The translations under genes were made by a program, and so were the position numbers. Shown here piece by piece: positions 11,408 through 22,360 of a stretch of 64,000 bases of DNA. Position 1 is the stretch's first letter; every line of letters starts with the position of its first letter. The notes beneath the pieces were generated by a model. It was given only the letters and a program-made list of their open reading frames with translations, ran no database searches and was not told the origin of the DNA. The DNA is from Aquatica leii (taxonomy: Eukaryota; Arthropoda; Insecta; Coleoptera; Lampyridae): assembly GCA_035610365.1 (NCBI GenBank), contig CM069433.1:168408882-168472881 (forward strand). Direction: 5' to 3'.

Positions 11408-11522
11408 GAGGAGTTGGGACACGTTTTTAACATCAAATTCTGACGGCTCGAGGATTCCTATAGGATGGGTTCTTCCTAATCCAAATGCAAATGAGGATTG
11501 GTCAAAATATTTATCACATTAA
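11408..11522 (+). CDS. candidate last coding exon of an unrecognised gene
   Basis: A pyrimidine-rich acceptor (TTTTAATTTTATAG) ends at 11407. The following 115 nt are open in one frame and end at TAA 11520-11522. The first base completes a split codon. The reading runs RSWDTFLTSNSDGSRIPIGW, then VLPNPNANEDWSKYLSH. It is low in Asn/Lys/Ile codon bias and has several Trp and Pro, so it looks far more protein-like than random AT-rich frames nearby. I do not recognise the family. Upstream exons were not found, and they may lie left of the transposon block or outside the window. A decayed exon is also possible. Confidence 0.45.
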
Positions 11523-11899
11523 ATTGCTATACACTATTATTACTATACTTCTTTGTATTAATTTTTAGTATGCTTTATAATTTTTTATTAATAAATGAAT
11601 TAATATATTTCGACTTTTCTACCAGCAATGGAATTCTAGTATATTTCTAAATCGATATTAGGTACGACCAACGTTTGTGGACTACTCTACTGGTAATAGA
11701 CTTACTGGTTTGGACAGAAACATATGTTTTTGTTAATATGTCTACTTATCACAATATTTATTCAGTTTCTTTCCGTTTTCTTGAGTAACAGTGGTATTTT
11801 TGTTTAGTGTTGTTGTGTCACAGTGTTATTACTGTGAATAATTTTTGTAATTTTTAAGAGACTATTAGTAATTGAGAAAACATGGACTAAGGAGTTCGG

Positions 11900-12170
11900 A
11901 TTTCCATGGTCATGTCTCTGGTGTACGAAGTATTTTATGCGGTGTTGATAAAAAGGCTAATGGAAACAATATTGTCTTAGCAAAAGCAATTGTGTTGGAC
12001 AAATACTTCGAAGAACATCTTCAGCATCTAGAAGTATTACACAAAGCTTGCTTAAAGTATTAAGGAACGTTAAGTAAAATGCTTAAGTTCTGTGGTTCGA
12101 AAAGATACGCCCCGTACTAAAGGCGAGCGTGATTTAAGAAGTTTTCTGGGATTTTGTACATATTACCAAA
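11900..12170 (+). pseudogene. Gypsy reverse transcriptase remnant
   Basis: The reading NNIVLAKAI...FEEHLQHLEV fits the segment just after the YxDD box of Gypsy reverse transcriptase; the two aspartates appear as NN. After a stop and shifts, GERDLRSFLGFCTYY (about 12117-12170) matches the conserved block after the RT domain. Everything between is compressed or lost. The fragment is old and cannot be assigned to a clade. Confidence 0.6.
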
Positions 12171-13904
12171 TTTGCTAGCATAAAAAGCCACAAACACGGT
12201 TGACAGAAGACTGTCTTGCACACGAATAAATTGCGGAATGCCGCAATGTTTATTAACCGGAAGGAACTTTTGGGTAAGTAAAATGTGTTAATTTTTAGAA
12301 GTACAATGTGGGATCTATCTTGAGCATATACCCGCGGCACCATGAAAATTTGTCCAGTTAAGTAATAGTTGCTCATATTTGAAACCCGCGTATCAAAATA
12401 TATATAGTGACATCTCGTTGTGGTTGTGATGTGTGACCCTCCCTTTTTATGTTTTATTAAGTTTGTTATGCAAAATAATTTGTGGTTTTTATTCAAGTAT
12501 GGCTTGTTAAATTCTTATTGGAGTTTCTTTGTTTGGTGGAACCTGCGGCAGCAGGGGAGAACAGGCGAAGAAACCCCTTCGGTTCTCTAATTGAATGTAA
12601 ATGTAAAATAATTGCATAATTTAGATTTATCAAGCAATCAGTTTATAATCAAAGATATTCAATAAACATCTGAAAGTAAGGACATCCCAAATTTAAGTCA
12701 ATTAAACAAATACACAAATATAACAGGTTTAAATCCCAACACATAAACACCATATTAAAGAGAAGAAGAGTTAGTTAACTGACGGCTTGCGATTTGGTAC
12801 TGGGGCTCTAGTTACGGAAGCAATCCAGCTATCAGTTGAGTGGCTAGAACAAGCAAACAAGGACCAAAATATACATATAAAATGAACACACAATAATAAA
12901 TCAGACAAATGTTATAAAGAAGCAACTTACCGTGACTATAATACATAAAATTGGCAATTGTTCATAAAATTAGTACAAGTTGCACTAGTACACATAAAAT
13001 ACAAGCGGAGTTCATTATCAGAAAGCAACCTGCGACCTCAAGATGTTTGCTCTTCACGGTAAATAATATATTAGATAAAATAAAATAAATTTGCCGACAG
13101 TTCTTGGGCACCGTATGACGTTTTTTTTAATTTTATCATTTTTAAATTGTTTACAATTAACTGATAAAAAGTTTTTAGCATCGATTATTAACATCATTTA
13201 TAATAAAGTTGAAAATACATTAAAAAATCGATTTTTTTTCAAATGCCCAATTATAAAGGTACAAAATAAAACAAATAAGTTATTATGCATAATTTCGAAT
13301 TGAAGCCAGGGATGGATTTGCATTAATAACTTGCAAAGAAAGTTATTCAACAGATTAACGCAAATTGGTTCTAAAACACGTCATAAGTACACAAATGACT
13401 AAACAAACATGAAGAAAATTTTAAGTATGTAGCGTTCTTTTACAAATAAAGAAACATTTATGGGAATAAAGAAAATACGACGAATCTAAATTACATTTCA
13501 AGTGTTTAGTAATTTTAAGTTTTAATTAATACGTTTACCCTCTAAGTAAGCGTCTTGCTCTTAAAGCAAATCCTGCGCATTTTCGTAGTTATCGGTCTTT
13601 TCGTCAGATGACGATGGTTAATGTCGAGTGTCTTTAATTGAATTTAAATGTAAATTAGATCTTCTCACTTGATGAAATTTTTCCTCCCGTTCATCACTTA
13701 TCTTTTGCTAAATTGGCAGCAAAGAAATAAAAAATGAACTTTGAGCGACATCCGGCACCCTAAATTTTTATAGTTGAAAAGTTTTCTAATTTGAGAACCA
13801 ACAAATATTCCTTCACAAACTTTTGCATCAGAAAGCTTTGGAATCTTATTCCTTAAGTATTTAAAACTGGCCTTCTGTTTCTAGTTCTTTTACAAATTGT
13901 TTAA
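12171..13904. other. no recognisable gene
   Basis: AT-rich spacer. A G/C-richer patch near 12538-12600 and another near 12780-12850 stand out in composition and could be leader or LTR pieces of a retroelement, but no duplicated ends were found. Open frames at 12134-12496 (minus) and 13091-13303 (plus) show no motif. Confidence 0.4.
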
Positions 13905-13907
13905 TCT

Positions 13908-14045
13908 AGTGGTCCTTACGGAGCCCCAGAGCTCCCCGGAATCATTCAGGATGTCCGTGGAAAATTAAAATTGTTTTGGGGGTTCCTGAACAACGTCAGG
14001 GGATCCGCGCAAAGTTTAATTTAAATAAAAAAATTGTAACACATT
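13908..14045. repeat. hAT-terminus-like remnant
   Basis: TAGTGGTCCTTACGGAGCCCC followed by GTCCGTGG, GGGGTTCC and GGGGATCCGCG resembles the ends of ZBED-type hAT elements, which carry repeated GGGTTCCGTGG-like words behind a CAGTGGTTC terminus. No partner end or target duplication was found. Assignment is by resemblance only. Confidence 0.35.
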
Positions 14046-14429
14046 TTTTTTAATATGAAAGTTAAAATAAATAACAATGAATAAATTATTGGCGATTTTT
14101 ACGTCATAAGTAAAATATAAATATATACAGGTACATTAAAAACAAGTAATAACGGGCATCGCGGTGAGTCAGGCCTATCTATATAGTGTAACCGTCGTTT
14201 GAGTTGATTTTATTCGTTTCATGTGCTTTGGGATTGTTTGTTTAACTTCACGTTAATTTCTTTGTCAATAAAAGCTGTAAGTAAAATTTTGTATTCAATT
14301 AATTCGAAATTATTACGCTGCTTAAACATCCGTATTTTGCACTTACGTTGATTTGGCATAGTCTTTGTCCTGTTAAAATTCCAGTTGTCATTAATGTTTC
14401 TCATTTTAGATAGTATTGTAATTAAATAT

Positions 14430-14574
14430 TGTTAACGCTTCTTTAGTTATTTTTGAGTTTTGATTGAATACACACGCAACAAGTTTAGATTGTAAAATCA
14501 AGTAATTAACTATGTTTGAAGAAATAAAGAAACCGAAAATTACAGTCCACTGGTTTTAATTGTTACCATTATCA
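14430..14574 (+). repeat. BEL/Pao 5' LTR (145 bp, internally deleted)
   Basis: TGTTAACGCTTCTTTAG ... CCATTATCA. Compared with the 3' LTR at 28983-29182, it lacks about 9 bp after CTTTAG and about 46 bp after TTTTGATT, while the remaining sequence matches closely. The leader continues TGGTCCATTCGAGACGG, a plausible primer-binding region starting with the TGG complementary to tRNA CCA. Confidence 0.8.
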
Positions 14575-14773
14575 TATTGGTCCATTCGAGACGGATTAAA
14601 AGAGATTTTGAAGATTAAATAAATATTAAGCATGATGGCAGCCGACCGAACATTATATCGAAGTCGCAGCAAGCAAATTTCTAAAAATCAGTAAGATTCC
14701 TTATTATACTTATTTATTGGTAGTTTATATATACTTTCAATTAGTTGTAATTATTCGATTTTTGTGCCGCACA

Positions 14774-16021
14774 ATGGCAGAGATTTTTAAGCGTAAGCGT
14801 GCTGTAGTAAGGGGTAAACTAACACGTTTCCAAAACTTTACTAAAAACCTAGATGTAGATAATTTAGATCGTGACTTCATTAGTCAATTAAATGAACGCC
14901 TTGAAAAGTTTGAACCTTCTTGGGACGAATTTAACGAATACAATCACAAATAGAAGCGTTAGAACCGTCCGATAATGACGAATTAGAATGAGAAGAATTT
15001 GAAAATTTTTATTTTGAAATCGTTAGTAAAATTAAATCAATAATTGAGTCGCATAACATTACTCCAAAAGGTAGTCCTAATCTATTATTAAATGCGGAAT
15101 CAATTAATTCAGACAGGTCTAATCATAATATAAGCAGGTCGCCTATAGTTAAGTTGCCCACGATAAAATTGCCGACTTTTGTTGGCCAATATTGTAATTG
15201 GCTCGAGTTTCGGGATTCATTTATGCCCTTGGTTGATGCAAATCAATCAATACACGACATACAAACGTTTTATTATTTGCGATCTTCGTTAGTTGGAGAC
15301 GCTTCTAAAATTTTAAATTCGATGGAAGTTTCCGCCGATAATTATAAAAACGCGTGGGAATTATTAGTTAAACGATACGAAAATACATCTTTAATGATAC
15401 ACAATCACATAAAAGCCATATTTGAGCACCCAAATATTCAAAAAGAATCGCATATAGAACTTCGAAAATTATTTGATAATTATACAAAACACTTACGTTC
15501 GTTAAAGACCTTGGGGGGAAAACACGGATGCCTGGGATAGATTGATAATTTTTCTTTTGACTAACAAGCTTGATATCGTAACCTGCAGAGATTGGGAGGC
15601 GTATAAGTACGAAGGCGAATTGCCAAAAATTCAAGACATGAACGAGTTTTTAAGATCAAAATGTGAAATTTTAGAAAAATTAGAAACGAATAAAATTGAT
15701 AAATTTAAATCTCAATTCAATAAAAAATATTCGAGTAGTAGTTTTGTTGCAAGTGTAAATAATCCGTCGTGTCATTATTGCGGAAAAACACACGCTATTT
15801 ATAATTGTGGAGATTTTTTAAATATGTCAATTAGTGATAGAATTGCCACTATAAAAAGACTTAAGTTGCGTCTTAATTGTATAAAAGATTCGCATTTTGT
15901 TAGTAATTGCAAAGCAAAAAAATGTTTTAAATGTAATAAATTGCACAATTCATTGTTACATATAAATTTTCAACAAAATAACTGTATGGTCGAAAACAAG
16001 GTAAATAATAGCATTGAGTAA
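14774..16021 (+). pseudogene. BEL/Pao gag region
   Basis: The reading begins MAEIFKRKRAVVRGKLTRFQ at 14774, typical of BEL/Pao N-termini, and stops near 14953. A second block at 15154-15540 (IKLPTFVGQYCNWLEFRDSF ... LRSSLVGDASKIL ... NAWELLVKRYEN) is the DUF1759 region. After a shift near 15540, 15600-16021 carries KIQDMNEFLRSKCEILE and two Cys/His motifs (CHYCGKTHAIYNC and CIKDSHFVSNC...CFKCNKLHNSLLH), as in nucleocapsid-like zinc knuckles. The reading then runs into foreign sequence near 16022. Several nonsense codons and shifts make it non-functional. Confidence 0.85.
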
Positions 16022-16648
16022 TAATTTAAGAAGAGGCGCAAATAGTGTGTTAAAAATCGTACTGTAGTTTTATCTCTCTTGTTTCTCTTTTTTTTACCCG
16101 TCTGTACTTCTCTTTTCATAAACTAATAGACTAAGACCTGCTGCCATCTGCAAAATCGTGGTTTTTATTTACGAACTTACTTATTTGTTATGAAGTACGA
16201 GTTAGAACCTTTTCTTATATTTGTGTTTACTTTACCGTTTACCTGTTCAAAACAGGTTAATATCATAAACAATAGCTTGTATTGTAACGACACAAGTCAA
16301 TGTCAAATAAACTTAAACAATATCATGCTTTATATTTAAGAAAACAAAAAAATATGTATATTCAAATATTTATTTATTTTTGTAAAATATAAATCGAAAA
16401 CATAGAAATAACTAAAACAATGCAAATTAAATTAAAAGAAAATTGTTATGGGGATTTATTGTTATTATTCGTCAATTTTTAAAATTATTCAAATTACCAG
16501 TCCACCAATAATAAAAAAGTAAAAATATTTACAACTTATAAAAAGTTAAGATTACAAAAAATTTTTTAACTTACATTTTTTCGAACAATCTCAAATCTGA
16601 AAATCTGTAACTAGATAATTAAAAAAATGTAAGTTTTACAAAATGTTA

Positions 16649-16959
16649 TGTGGATGGGCGTTCAATTTCATAAAAATACTTTCTTTGTGTTTATACTGTA
16701 TATTTCTTAAAATATCTAATTGAGACATAATCGGACCGCCATTTTTCTTCTTAACTAAATGCGTCCTTTCTTAACACATCATCAGATACATAATGGATAC
16801 ATAATAATTCTTGTTCATAACATATTATCAGCATAATCTTTTCCAACTCAACAACCATCAATCTTAACTCCCTACTTTACCGACACTCTGTTCGTTGTTG
16901 TCATATTTATGCGTTGTTGTCACGTTTACATAAAATACTAAAAACTAAATTTGCCTACA
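16649..16959 (-). repeat. Gypsy 3' LTR
   Basis: 311 bp, plus-strand ends TGTGGATGGGCG and TTTGCCTACA. It appears identical to the copy at 21263-21573 over its full length. The inner flank on the minus strand is GTCAGGATGGCCGAC, where a polypurine tract would be expected, though it is not a clean purine run. Confidence 0.93.
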
Positions 16960-17180
16960 GTCGGCCATCCTGACAACTACGATCGTCCCTGATCGTATAA
17001 CATAATTTTCTTAATCCTAACTTAACAACATAAACAAAACATACATAAAGTACAAGATTCGTGATACAAATTAATACATAAAATTTTCTATTTAATGTGT
17101 TTCATAATAGCTATTTATCAATGACATGCTTAATACTAAATTTCTTATTGTAAACTCAAACAAGCGTCTAATATGAATGT

Positions 17181-18130
17181 TTATTTTTGTTCATCGTCAG
17201 ATTCGAGAAGCATATCTGAATCATCCATATTATCATAAAGTTTAATTTGCTCTGGTGAATATATCGACTCATAAGGTGTTTGTGAGATTTGGAAACCCTT
17301 AATGTCTCCTACTACATATCTTTCCCTGTCGAGTACGCATTTTATCTCATATGGCCCTTTAAATTTTGGTGTTAATTTTTTATTCCCTTGGGACGTATCA
17401 ATGTTTTGAACCATGACGATATCACCCATTTTATAAATTTTACTAGGTTTTCTTCGTTTATCGAAATTTCGTTTATTTTGTTCTTGCACCCTTCTGTTTA
17501 TCGTAACCGCTTTTTCACGTAATTGTTCCAAACTCTCATTCTTGTCCCGATCTCCTTCTAAAAATATTTTTATCGGATCCTCTACTTCGCCTAACTGATC
17601 AGTTCCAAATAATAGTCTAGCTGGAGTTGTACCTATCGATCTGTTCATTGTGTTATTTATACAAAATTCCACTTTACTTAATACTTCTGTCCACCTGTCT
17701 ATTTCTGGCGCTAGTTTCGCCAACATAGGCACTATGGTTCTGTTACACCTCTCAACTTGCCCGTTTGACCTTGGCATGTGACTCGCTATTAAGGTCAACT
17801 TAACTTGATTCTCATCTAAGAAGGTCTTAAAAGTGTTCGATGTAAATGCTGTGCCTCTGTCCGAAATTATCCTCACCGGTTTACTGTAAGCTCTAAAATA
17901 AGATGATACGTGCTTAATAACCTCACTGGTTTGCGTAGTTTTACATTGAAATAACCTAATAAATTTACTGAATGCGTCGACGATTACTAACACAAACTTA
18001 TATCCTTGGCTTGTCTTTTCAAGAGGCCCTAAGTGATCAATATGTAGGGTGTGAAATGGAGATTCACCTTTATCTATTGGGTTTAAATAACCTTCAATCC
18101 TTCCTGATTTCGCTGAATACGCAATGCATT
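17181..18130 (-). CDS. Gypsy integrase part of pol (behind a frameshift)
   Basis: Continues the pol reading in the next frame. Just inside it are the zinc-finger Cys pair (NCLKC) and the integrase core: HIDHLGPL (first Asp), ISDRGTAFTS (second Asp) and SNGQVERCNRTI (catalytic Glu), a full DDE set. After the core come FCINNTMNRSIGTTPARLLF and a basic C-terminal region (FDKRRKPSKIYKMGDIVMV). The open frame ends at a stop at 17181 after an acidic tail. It has no chromodomain. Integrase would insert the cDNA copy and leave the 4-bp duplication seen here. No start codon is needed if the upstream frame is read through. As sequenced, the shift separates it from gag-pol. Confidence 0.9.
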
Positions 18131-21100
18131 TCAGACAGTTACTGATATACTTTTTATCTTTTCAGTCTTGCTTGGGAACCAGTAAGTTCTTAACACATAC
18201 TCTTTTACTTTGCCTAAACCTATATGTCCTAATTCATCGTGACTACATCTTAATACATTCCGTTCCATAGATTTGGGTACATAAAACAAAGATTCTTCAT
18301 CGCCGTTCTTTGGTTTGCGGTATACTAACCCGTTGCGTAACTCGAAATGTTTCAATTCGGTTTTTTCTAATTGCTCCCTAATTTTGACAATTTCTGGATC
18401 ACAATTTTGTTTAAATACAAGATTTTGTTCTAATGAATTTTCTTCAATTACCATAATTGGGCTTAACCTACTCAACGCGTCAACATGTCCCATCTTTTCC
18501 CCTACTCTATGTTCAATTGTGTAATCATACTCTTGTAAGAATAATGCCCACCTCGAGATTCTGGGATTTATGTCCCGTTTTGCTAGTGTCATCTTAAAAC
18601 TATCACAGTCTGTGATGATTTTAAACTTTATCCCTTCTAAGTAAATCCTAAATCTTTTTATGGCGTATACGGCCGCTAAACACTCTAATTCAAAACTATG
18701 ATATTTGGACTCCGCCGGACTAGTCCTCTTACTAAAATAAAACACCGGATGGAATTTATCATCCGTTTGCCTTTGCATTAATATTGCCCCAAAACCCACT
18801 GAGCTCGCATCGCAGTGTAACTCAGTTTCTACCGATGGTGAATAGATACAAAGAATTGGATCTGACAATAATTCCGCTTTTAAAATCTCGAAACTTTGTA
18901 ACTCGATTTCGGTAAATTTAAAATCCGCATCTTTCTTTAATAAATCGTACAGCGGTTTCGCCTTTGTCGCAAAATCTTTAATAAATTTTCTAAAGTAACT
19001 AACTAGCGATACAAATCTTTTTACACTATGAGTGTTCTGTGGAATCGGATAATTCTGAACTGCTTTTAATCCTTCCCTATTTGGTCTACATCCATTGTTC
19101 TTAATTATATATCCTAAATAGCAAATTTCATCCGTTATGAATTCACACTTATCTAACCTAAATTCTAACTTATATGTAGCTGCTAATTTAAAAATTTCTT
19201 TTAATACAGTGATATGTCGTTCTAAGGTATTTGTTGCTACTAATACATCATCGATAAAGATCAAAATTTCGTCAGTTTGTAATAATTCCATAAATATGTT
19301 CCAAATGAATCTCTGGAAAACTCTACCTGAATTCTTCAGTCCAAACGGTACTCTTAAAAATTCATATTGGCCTAATGGGGTTATAAACGATGTATATTTT
19401 ATAGACTCATCGTTCATCTTAACGTGATAAAATCCGTTGCGTAAATCTAATCTCGAAAAATAAGTTTTACCGCGTAATTTATCAATTTGATCTTCGATCA
19501 AAGGTGTTGGAAAATTTTCTTGCGTCGTAATTTTATTCAATTCGCGGTAATCAACACATAACCGTAACTCATCATTCTTCTTTTTGACAAGGACTATTGG
19601 ACTAGCATACTCGGAAACGCTGGGCCTAATAACTTTCCTCTCTAACAAGTCACCTAAGAGTATTTGCAATTTTTCCCTATCACGAAATGAAATTCGACGC
19701 GGTCCAAAAGCAATAGGTCTATCAGTATTAACTCTAATATTCATCTCAACCTCAGACCAATTTTCATAACTACCAAATTCATATATGTATTTGTCATAAA
19801 TTGCTACAACAGCTTGTTTGGATTTACAATCTGCAATGTTTCCGAACTTTAATTCATCACGTTCACCCTCTGCAATATGATTAATATTTAATATGTCATT
19901 ACTATCACTTTCATTCCGATAAGTACAACCTTTTACATCATCATTCGACTCATTCTTACTTATTTTAATGTTATCACCTCTTAATTCTACAATTAGTTCG
20001 TTTTCACTAAAGAAATCTCTACCTAAAATACAACTACACGTAATAGTATTGTCTTCAACAACTAAAAAATTTACATTTAACTCTAATTCATTTATATTTA
20101 CACATTTTTGAAATGTCCCTCTTATATCTAATTTTGATCCGTTTATACCAGTCAAGTTTAAACTTTGATTAACGTCTATATTAATTTCCGTACTAGGTAC
20201 GTAACCTTCTCTAATTATGCTAACCGGACTACCTGAGTCAACTAATGCCTTTAGATTGTAACATATAACATTCTCACATTTATCATAAACGTCAAATTTT
20301 ATGTTCAAATAATAAGGTTTACTTAACTTACGAATCTCGACCAAATGCGTCGTACTTTCCGGTGTTGTTGTATCTGGCTTAACTTGTGGTCGTTTGGAAC
20401 ATTGCATCGCCATATGACCCATAGTTCCGCATCTAAAACAACTGCCTCTTTCTCGTCTTGGTAACCTGCAGTCTTTGATGATGTGCCCTGACCTGTTGCA
20501 GTTAAAGCATCGTCTCGTATCATGTTGATGACCCTCTTGCTGGCTACTTAAATATTCACGCTTATTATCTTCACGTTTCGCTACTGGAGTTTCATCGACG
20601 ACTACATATTTCATCGTCTCCAACATTTCCTCAATCGTTGAAAATCTTGCCATTCGGGCCTGGTTTCGTAATTGCTTATCGTGTATTCCATCTATCAGAT
20701 ATTCTAACATATCTGTTTCGCTCACCCTAGCCTGGTTTCCCAGCACTACTTTTTCATAAAAATATGTTGAAAAATCTTCTTTTTTTCGCCATCGTCGTAA
20801 CTCAAACTTTTTCATAGCTCTTAACTTCGATGGTCGGCTTTCAAAGAATGCACACAGTCGTTGTTTCAAATCTTCCCACGACAAAGAGATGTATTCCGGT
20901 TTTGAGTGGAACCATTTCAAGCAGTGCCCTTCAAACTTTCCAATAGCCATAATCTTTATCACATCATCGTCCACTCCGTATGTATTCTTGATCAAATCGA
21001 CTTTATTCACCCATTCTAATGCATCATCATTCATGCCAGAAAATATTGGCAATAACGCCGAAAGTTCCGCATGTGATAATCTGGAACCTCTTCGCTCTTC

Positions 21101-21187
21101 ATTGTTCAGGTTAATAGCTTTTATCGTGGTGGCTATGATCTCTTCCATCGTCATCTGAACAGATTCTCTTTCCTCGTGTTGCGCCAT
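18131..21187 (-). CDS. Gypsy gag-pol polyprotein (to integrase zinc finger)
   Basis: A single 1018-codon frame from ATG 21187. Order by residue: gag (about 1-210), two CCHC knuckles (CFNCNRSGHIIKDC and CFRCGTMGHMAMQC, about 225-265), aspartic protease (ALVDSGSPVSII, about 315), reverse transcriptase (LCVDYRELNKIT; FSRLDLRNGFYHV; active site FIDDVLVA, about 545-660), RNase H (LHCDASSVGFGAIL; FELECLAAVYAIKRF; ITDCDSF; HVDALSR, about 775-900) and the H-x-H part of the integrase zinc finger near the end. Gag and pol share one frame, with no shift between them. It stops early because one base is missing or extra in the T5 run at 18151-18155. The active-site box is FIDD rather than the common YxDD; the two catalytic aspartates are present. 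Confidence 0.93.
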   Translation of the reverse strand: MAQHEERESVQMTMEEIIATTIKAINLNNEERRGSRLSHAELSALLPIFSGMNDDALEWVNKVDLIKNTYGVDDDVIKIMAIGKFEGHCLKWFHSKPEYISLSWEDLKQRLCAFFESRPSKLRAMKKFELRRWRKKEDFSTYFYEKVVLGNQARVSETDMLEYLIDGIHDKQLRNQARMARFSTIEEMLETMKYVVVDETPVAKREDNKREYLSSQQEGHQHDTRRCFNCNRSGHIIKDCRLPRRERGSCFRCGTMGHMAMQCSKRPQVKPDTTTPESTTHLVEIRKLSKPYYLNIKFDVYDKCENVICYNLKALVDSGSPVSIIREGYVPSTEINIDVNQSLNLTGINGSKLDIRGTFQKCVNINELELNVNFLVVEDNTITCSCILGRDFFSENELIVELRGDNIKISKNESNDDVKGCTYRNESDSNDILNINHIAEGERDELKFGNIADCKSKQAVVAIYDKYIYEFGSYENWSEVEMNIRVNTDRPIAFGPRRISFRDREKLQILLGDLLERKVIRPSVSEYASPIVLVKKKNDELRLCVDYRELNKITTQENFPTPLIEDQIDKLRGKTYFSRLDLRNGFYHVKMNDESIKYTSFITPLGQYEFLRVPFGLKNSGRVFQRFIWNIFMELLQTDEILIFIDDVLVATNTLERHITVLKEIFKLAATYKLEFRLDKCEFITDEICYLGYIIKNNGCRPNREGLKAVQNYPIPQNTHSVKRFVSLVSYFRKFIKDFATKAKPLYDLLKKDADFKFTEIELQSFEILKAELLSDPILCIYSPSVETELHCDASSVGFGAILMQRQTDDKFHPVFYFSKRTSPAESKYHSFELECLAAVYAIKRFRIYLEGIKFKIITDCDSFKMTLAKRDINPRISRWALFLQEYDYTIEHRVGEKMGHVDALSRLSPIMVIEENSLEQNLVFKQNCDPEIVKIREQLEKTELKHFELRNGLVYRKPKNGDEESLFYVPKSMERNVLRCSHDELGHIGLGKVKEYVLRTYWFPSKTEKIKSISVTV

Positions 21188-21262
21188 TGTTTTCTTAAAG
21201 TAAATCTAATTTAATCTTAACGATCGTACCTTGCGTGTATTTCATATCCCACTTCTGAATTC

Positions 21263-21573
21263 TGTGGATGGGCGTTCAATTTCATAAAAATACTTTCTTT
21301 GTGTTTATACTGTATATTTCTTAAAATATCTAATTGAGACATAATCGGACCGCCATTTTTCTTCTTAACTAAATGCGTCCTTTCTTAACACATCATCAGA
21401 TACATAATGGATACATAATAATTCTTGTTCATAACATATTATCAGCATAATCTTTTCCAACTCAACAACCATCAATCTTAACTCCCTACTTTACCGACAC
21501 TCTGTTCGTTGTTGTCATATTTATGCGTTGTTGTCACGTTTACATAAAATACTAAAAACTAAATTTGCCTACA
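21263..21573 (-). repeat. Gypsy 5' LTR
   Basis: 311 bp, apparently identical to 16649-16959. Right flank GTTA (21574-21577) repeats the left flank GTTA (16645-16648). On the minus strand the leader from 21262 to the ATG at 21187 is only 75 nt. Confidence 0.93.
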
Positions 21574-21732
21574 GTTATATGTTAATTATTTTAAAAAAGG
21601 AAGCACGGTGCAATTTAGAAACAAATCTAAAAAAATTAAGTTTAAAATCATAATTGAACTTGGTTTGCTCGTTCAACAAAAAATTTGTATTTGATATTTT
21701 AATATAAATGAACTCTAGTAATTCAAGAATTT

Positions 21733-22040
21733 CCCAGTGAGCAAATTGCAGCTAAAACCGGCTTTTTTATAACTACTTTAGCTTTTAAAGTTACTCTTTA
21801 GAACACTTTTAAGTGGTTTGTGAAAAAACTGAAGCCTCCATGAAGCGTTTAAGTAGCTAAAAATTTCGCAGTTATGTTGCTGTTAGGTAGCTCCTTTAAT
21901 GCATTAAAATCGGGCTTATACAGCTCTTTGTGGTACTAGCAAAGCTTTAAAGAAGCTCTAAAGGAACCGTAAACCGCACCTTTCAGAAACAACTATACAG
22001 CTTAAATAGCTTTATTTTTACTACCTTTAAGTAGCTTAAA
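21733..22040. repeat. array of AAGCTTTAAAG-like palindromic words behind a CCCAGTGAGCA end
   Basis: Starts CCCAGTGAGCAAA. Over the next 300 bp, short variants of one word recur in both orientations: TTTAGCTTTTAAAG, TTTAAGTAGCTAAAA, GGTAGCTCCTTTAA, AAAGCTTTAAAGAAGCT, AGCTTAAATAGCTTT and CTTTAAGTAGCTTAAAA. The layout (CCC-end plus motif array) resembles other stretches in this window that carry different motifs. No coding capacity. The opposite end was not located. Confidence 0.5.
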
Positions 22041-22092
22041 AATTAAATAAAAATATCATTAAAAAAAGAAATCTTCAAATCGTTACCTTTAC

Positions 22093-22360
22093 TTAATTTC
22101 TTAAAAAAATTGAGAAAAGTGATAAAGGAGAACCCATTGAAAGACCTAGATTTTGTTTAAAAAATTGATTATCAAATTTATCACTTATTTTTACTGAAAT
22201 CTTCTTAAACAATTTAGAAAGTAAATATATTTCTGAACACCAAATTTTCTTACAAAAAATAATATTATGGAGAAGATATGTTGATGACATTTTTTGTATT
22301 TAAAAAAGTTGTAAATATTTTTTGTAGACTTTTCTGAAGATGAGCATCATTATTTTAAAG
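22093..22360. pseudogene. Penelope-like reverse transcriptase fragment with internal inversion
   Basis: On the minus strand, 22093-22200 reads FDNQFFKQNLGLSMGSPLSL, the MGSPLS block of Penelope-like RT. On the plus strand, 22257-22300 reads LWRRYVDDIFCI, the next RT block with catalytic DD, followed by a degraded ETS-type 3' stretch (TTTCTGAAGATGAGC ... GCTCGAAAC, 22333-22368). In a normal gene both blocks lie on one strand in this order, so the MGSPLS piece has been flipped. Such scrambled, partial copies are common in Penelope-like elements. It is short and decayed. Confidence 0.55.

Larger units (their letters stand above)
16649..21573 (-). mobile_element. Gypsy LTR retrotransposon, young, nearly intact
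   Basis: Two 311-bp LTRs that look identical base for base, with TG...CA ends, flanked by the 4-bp duplication GTTA at 16645-16648 and 21574-21577. The element is on the minus strand. Following the 5' LTR (right side), the minus strand reads GAATTCAGAAGTGGGATATG, whose CAGAAGTGGGAT resembles the T-arm end of a tRNA and so fits a primer-binding site a few bases inside. A gag-pol frame covers 21187 to 17181, broken once by a single-base shift at a T5 run (18151-18155). No envelope-like frame is present. LTR identity implies recent insertion relative to everything around it. Confidence 0.93.

Noticed and set aside
12134..12496. 120-codon minus-strand open frame
   Set aside because: Overlaps the end of a Gypsy RT remnant read on the plus strand; no motif, no plausible domain, composition like random AT-rich DNA.
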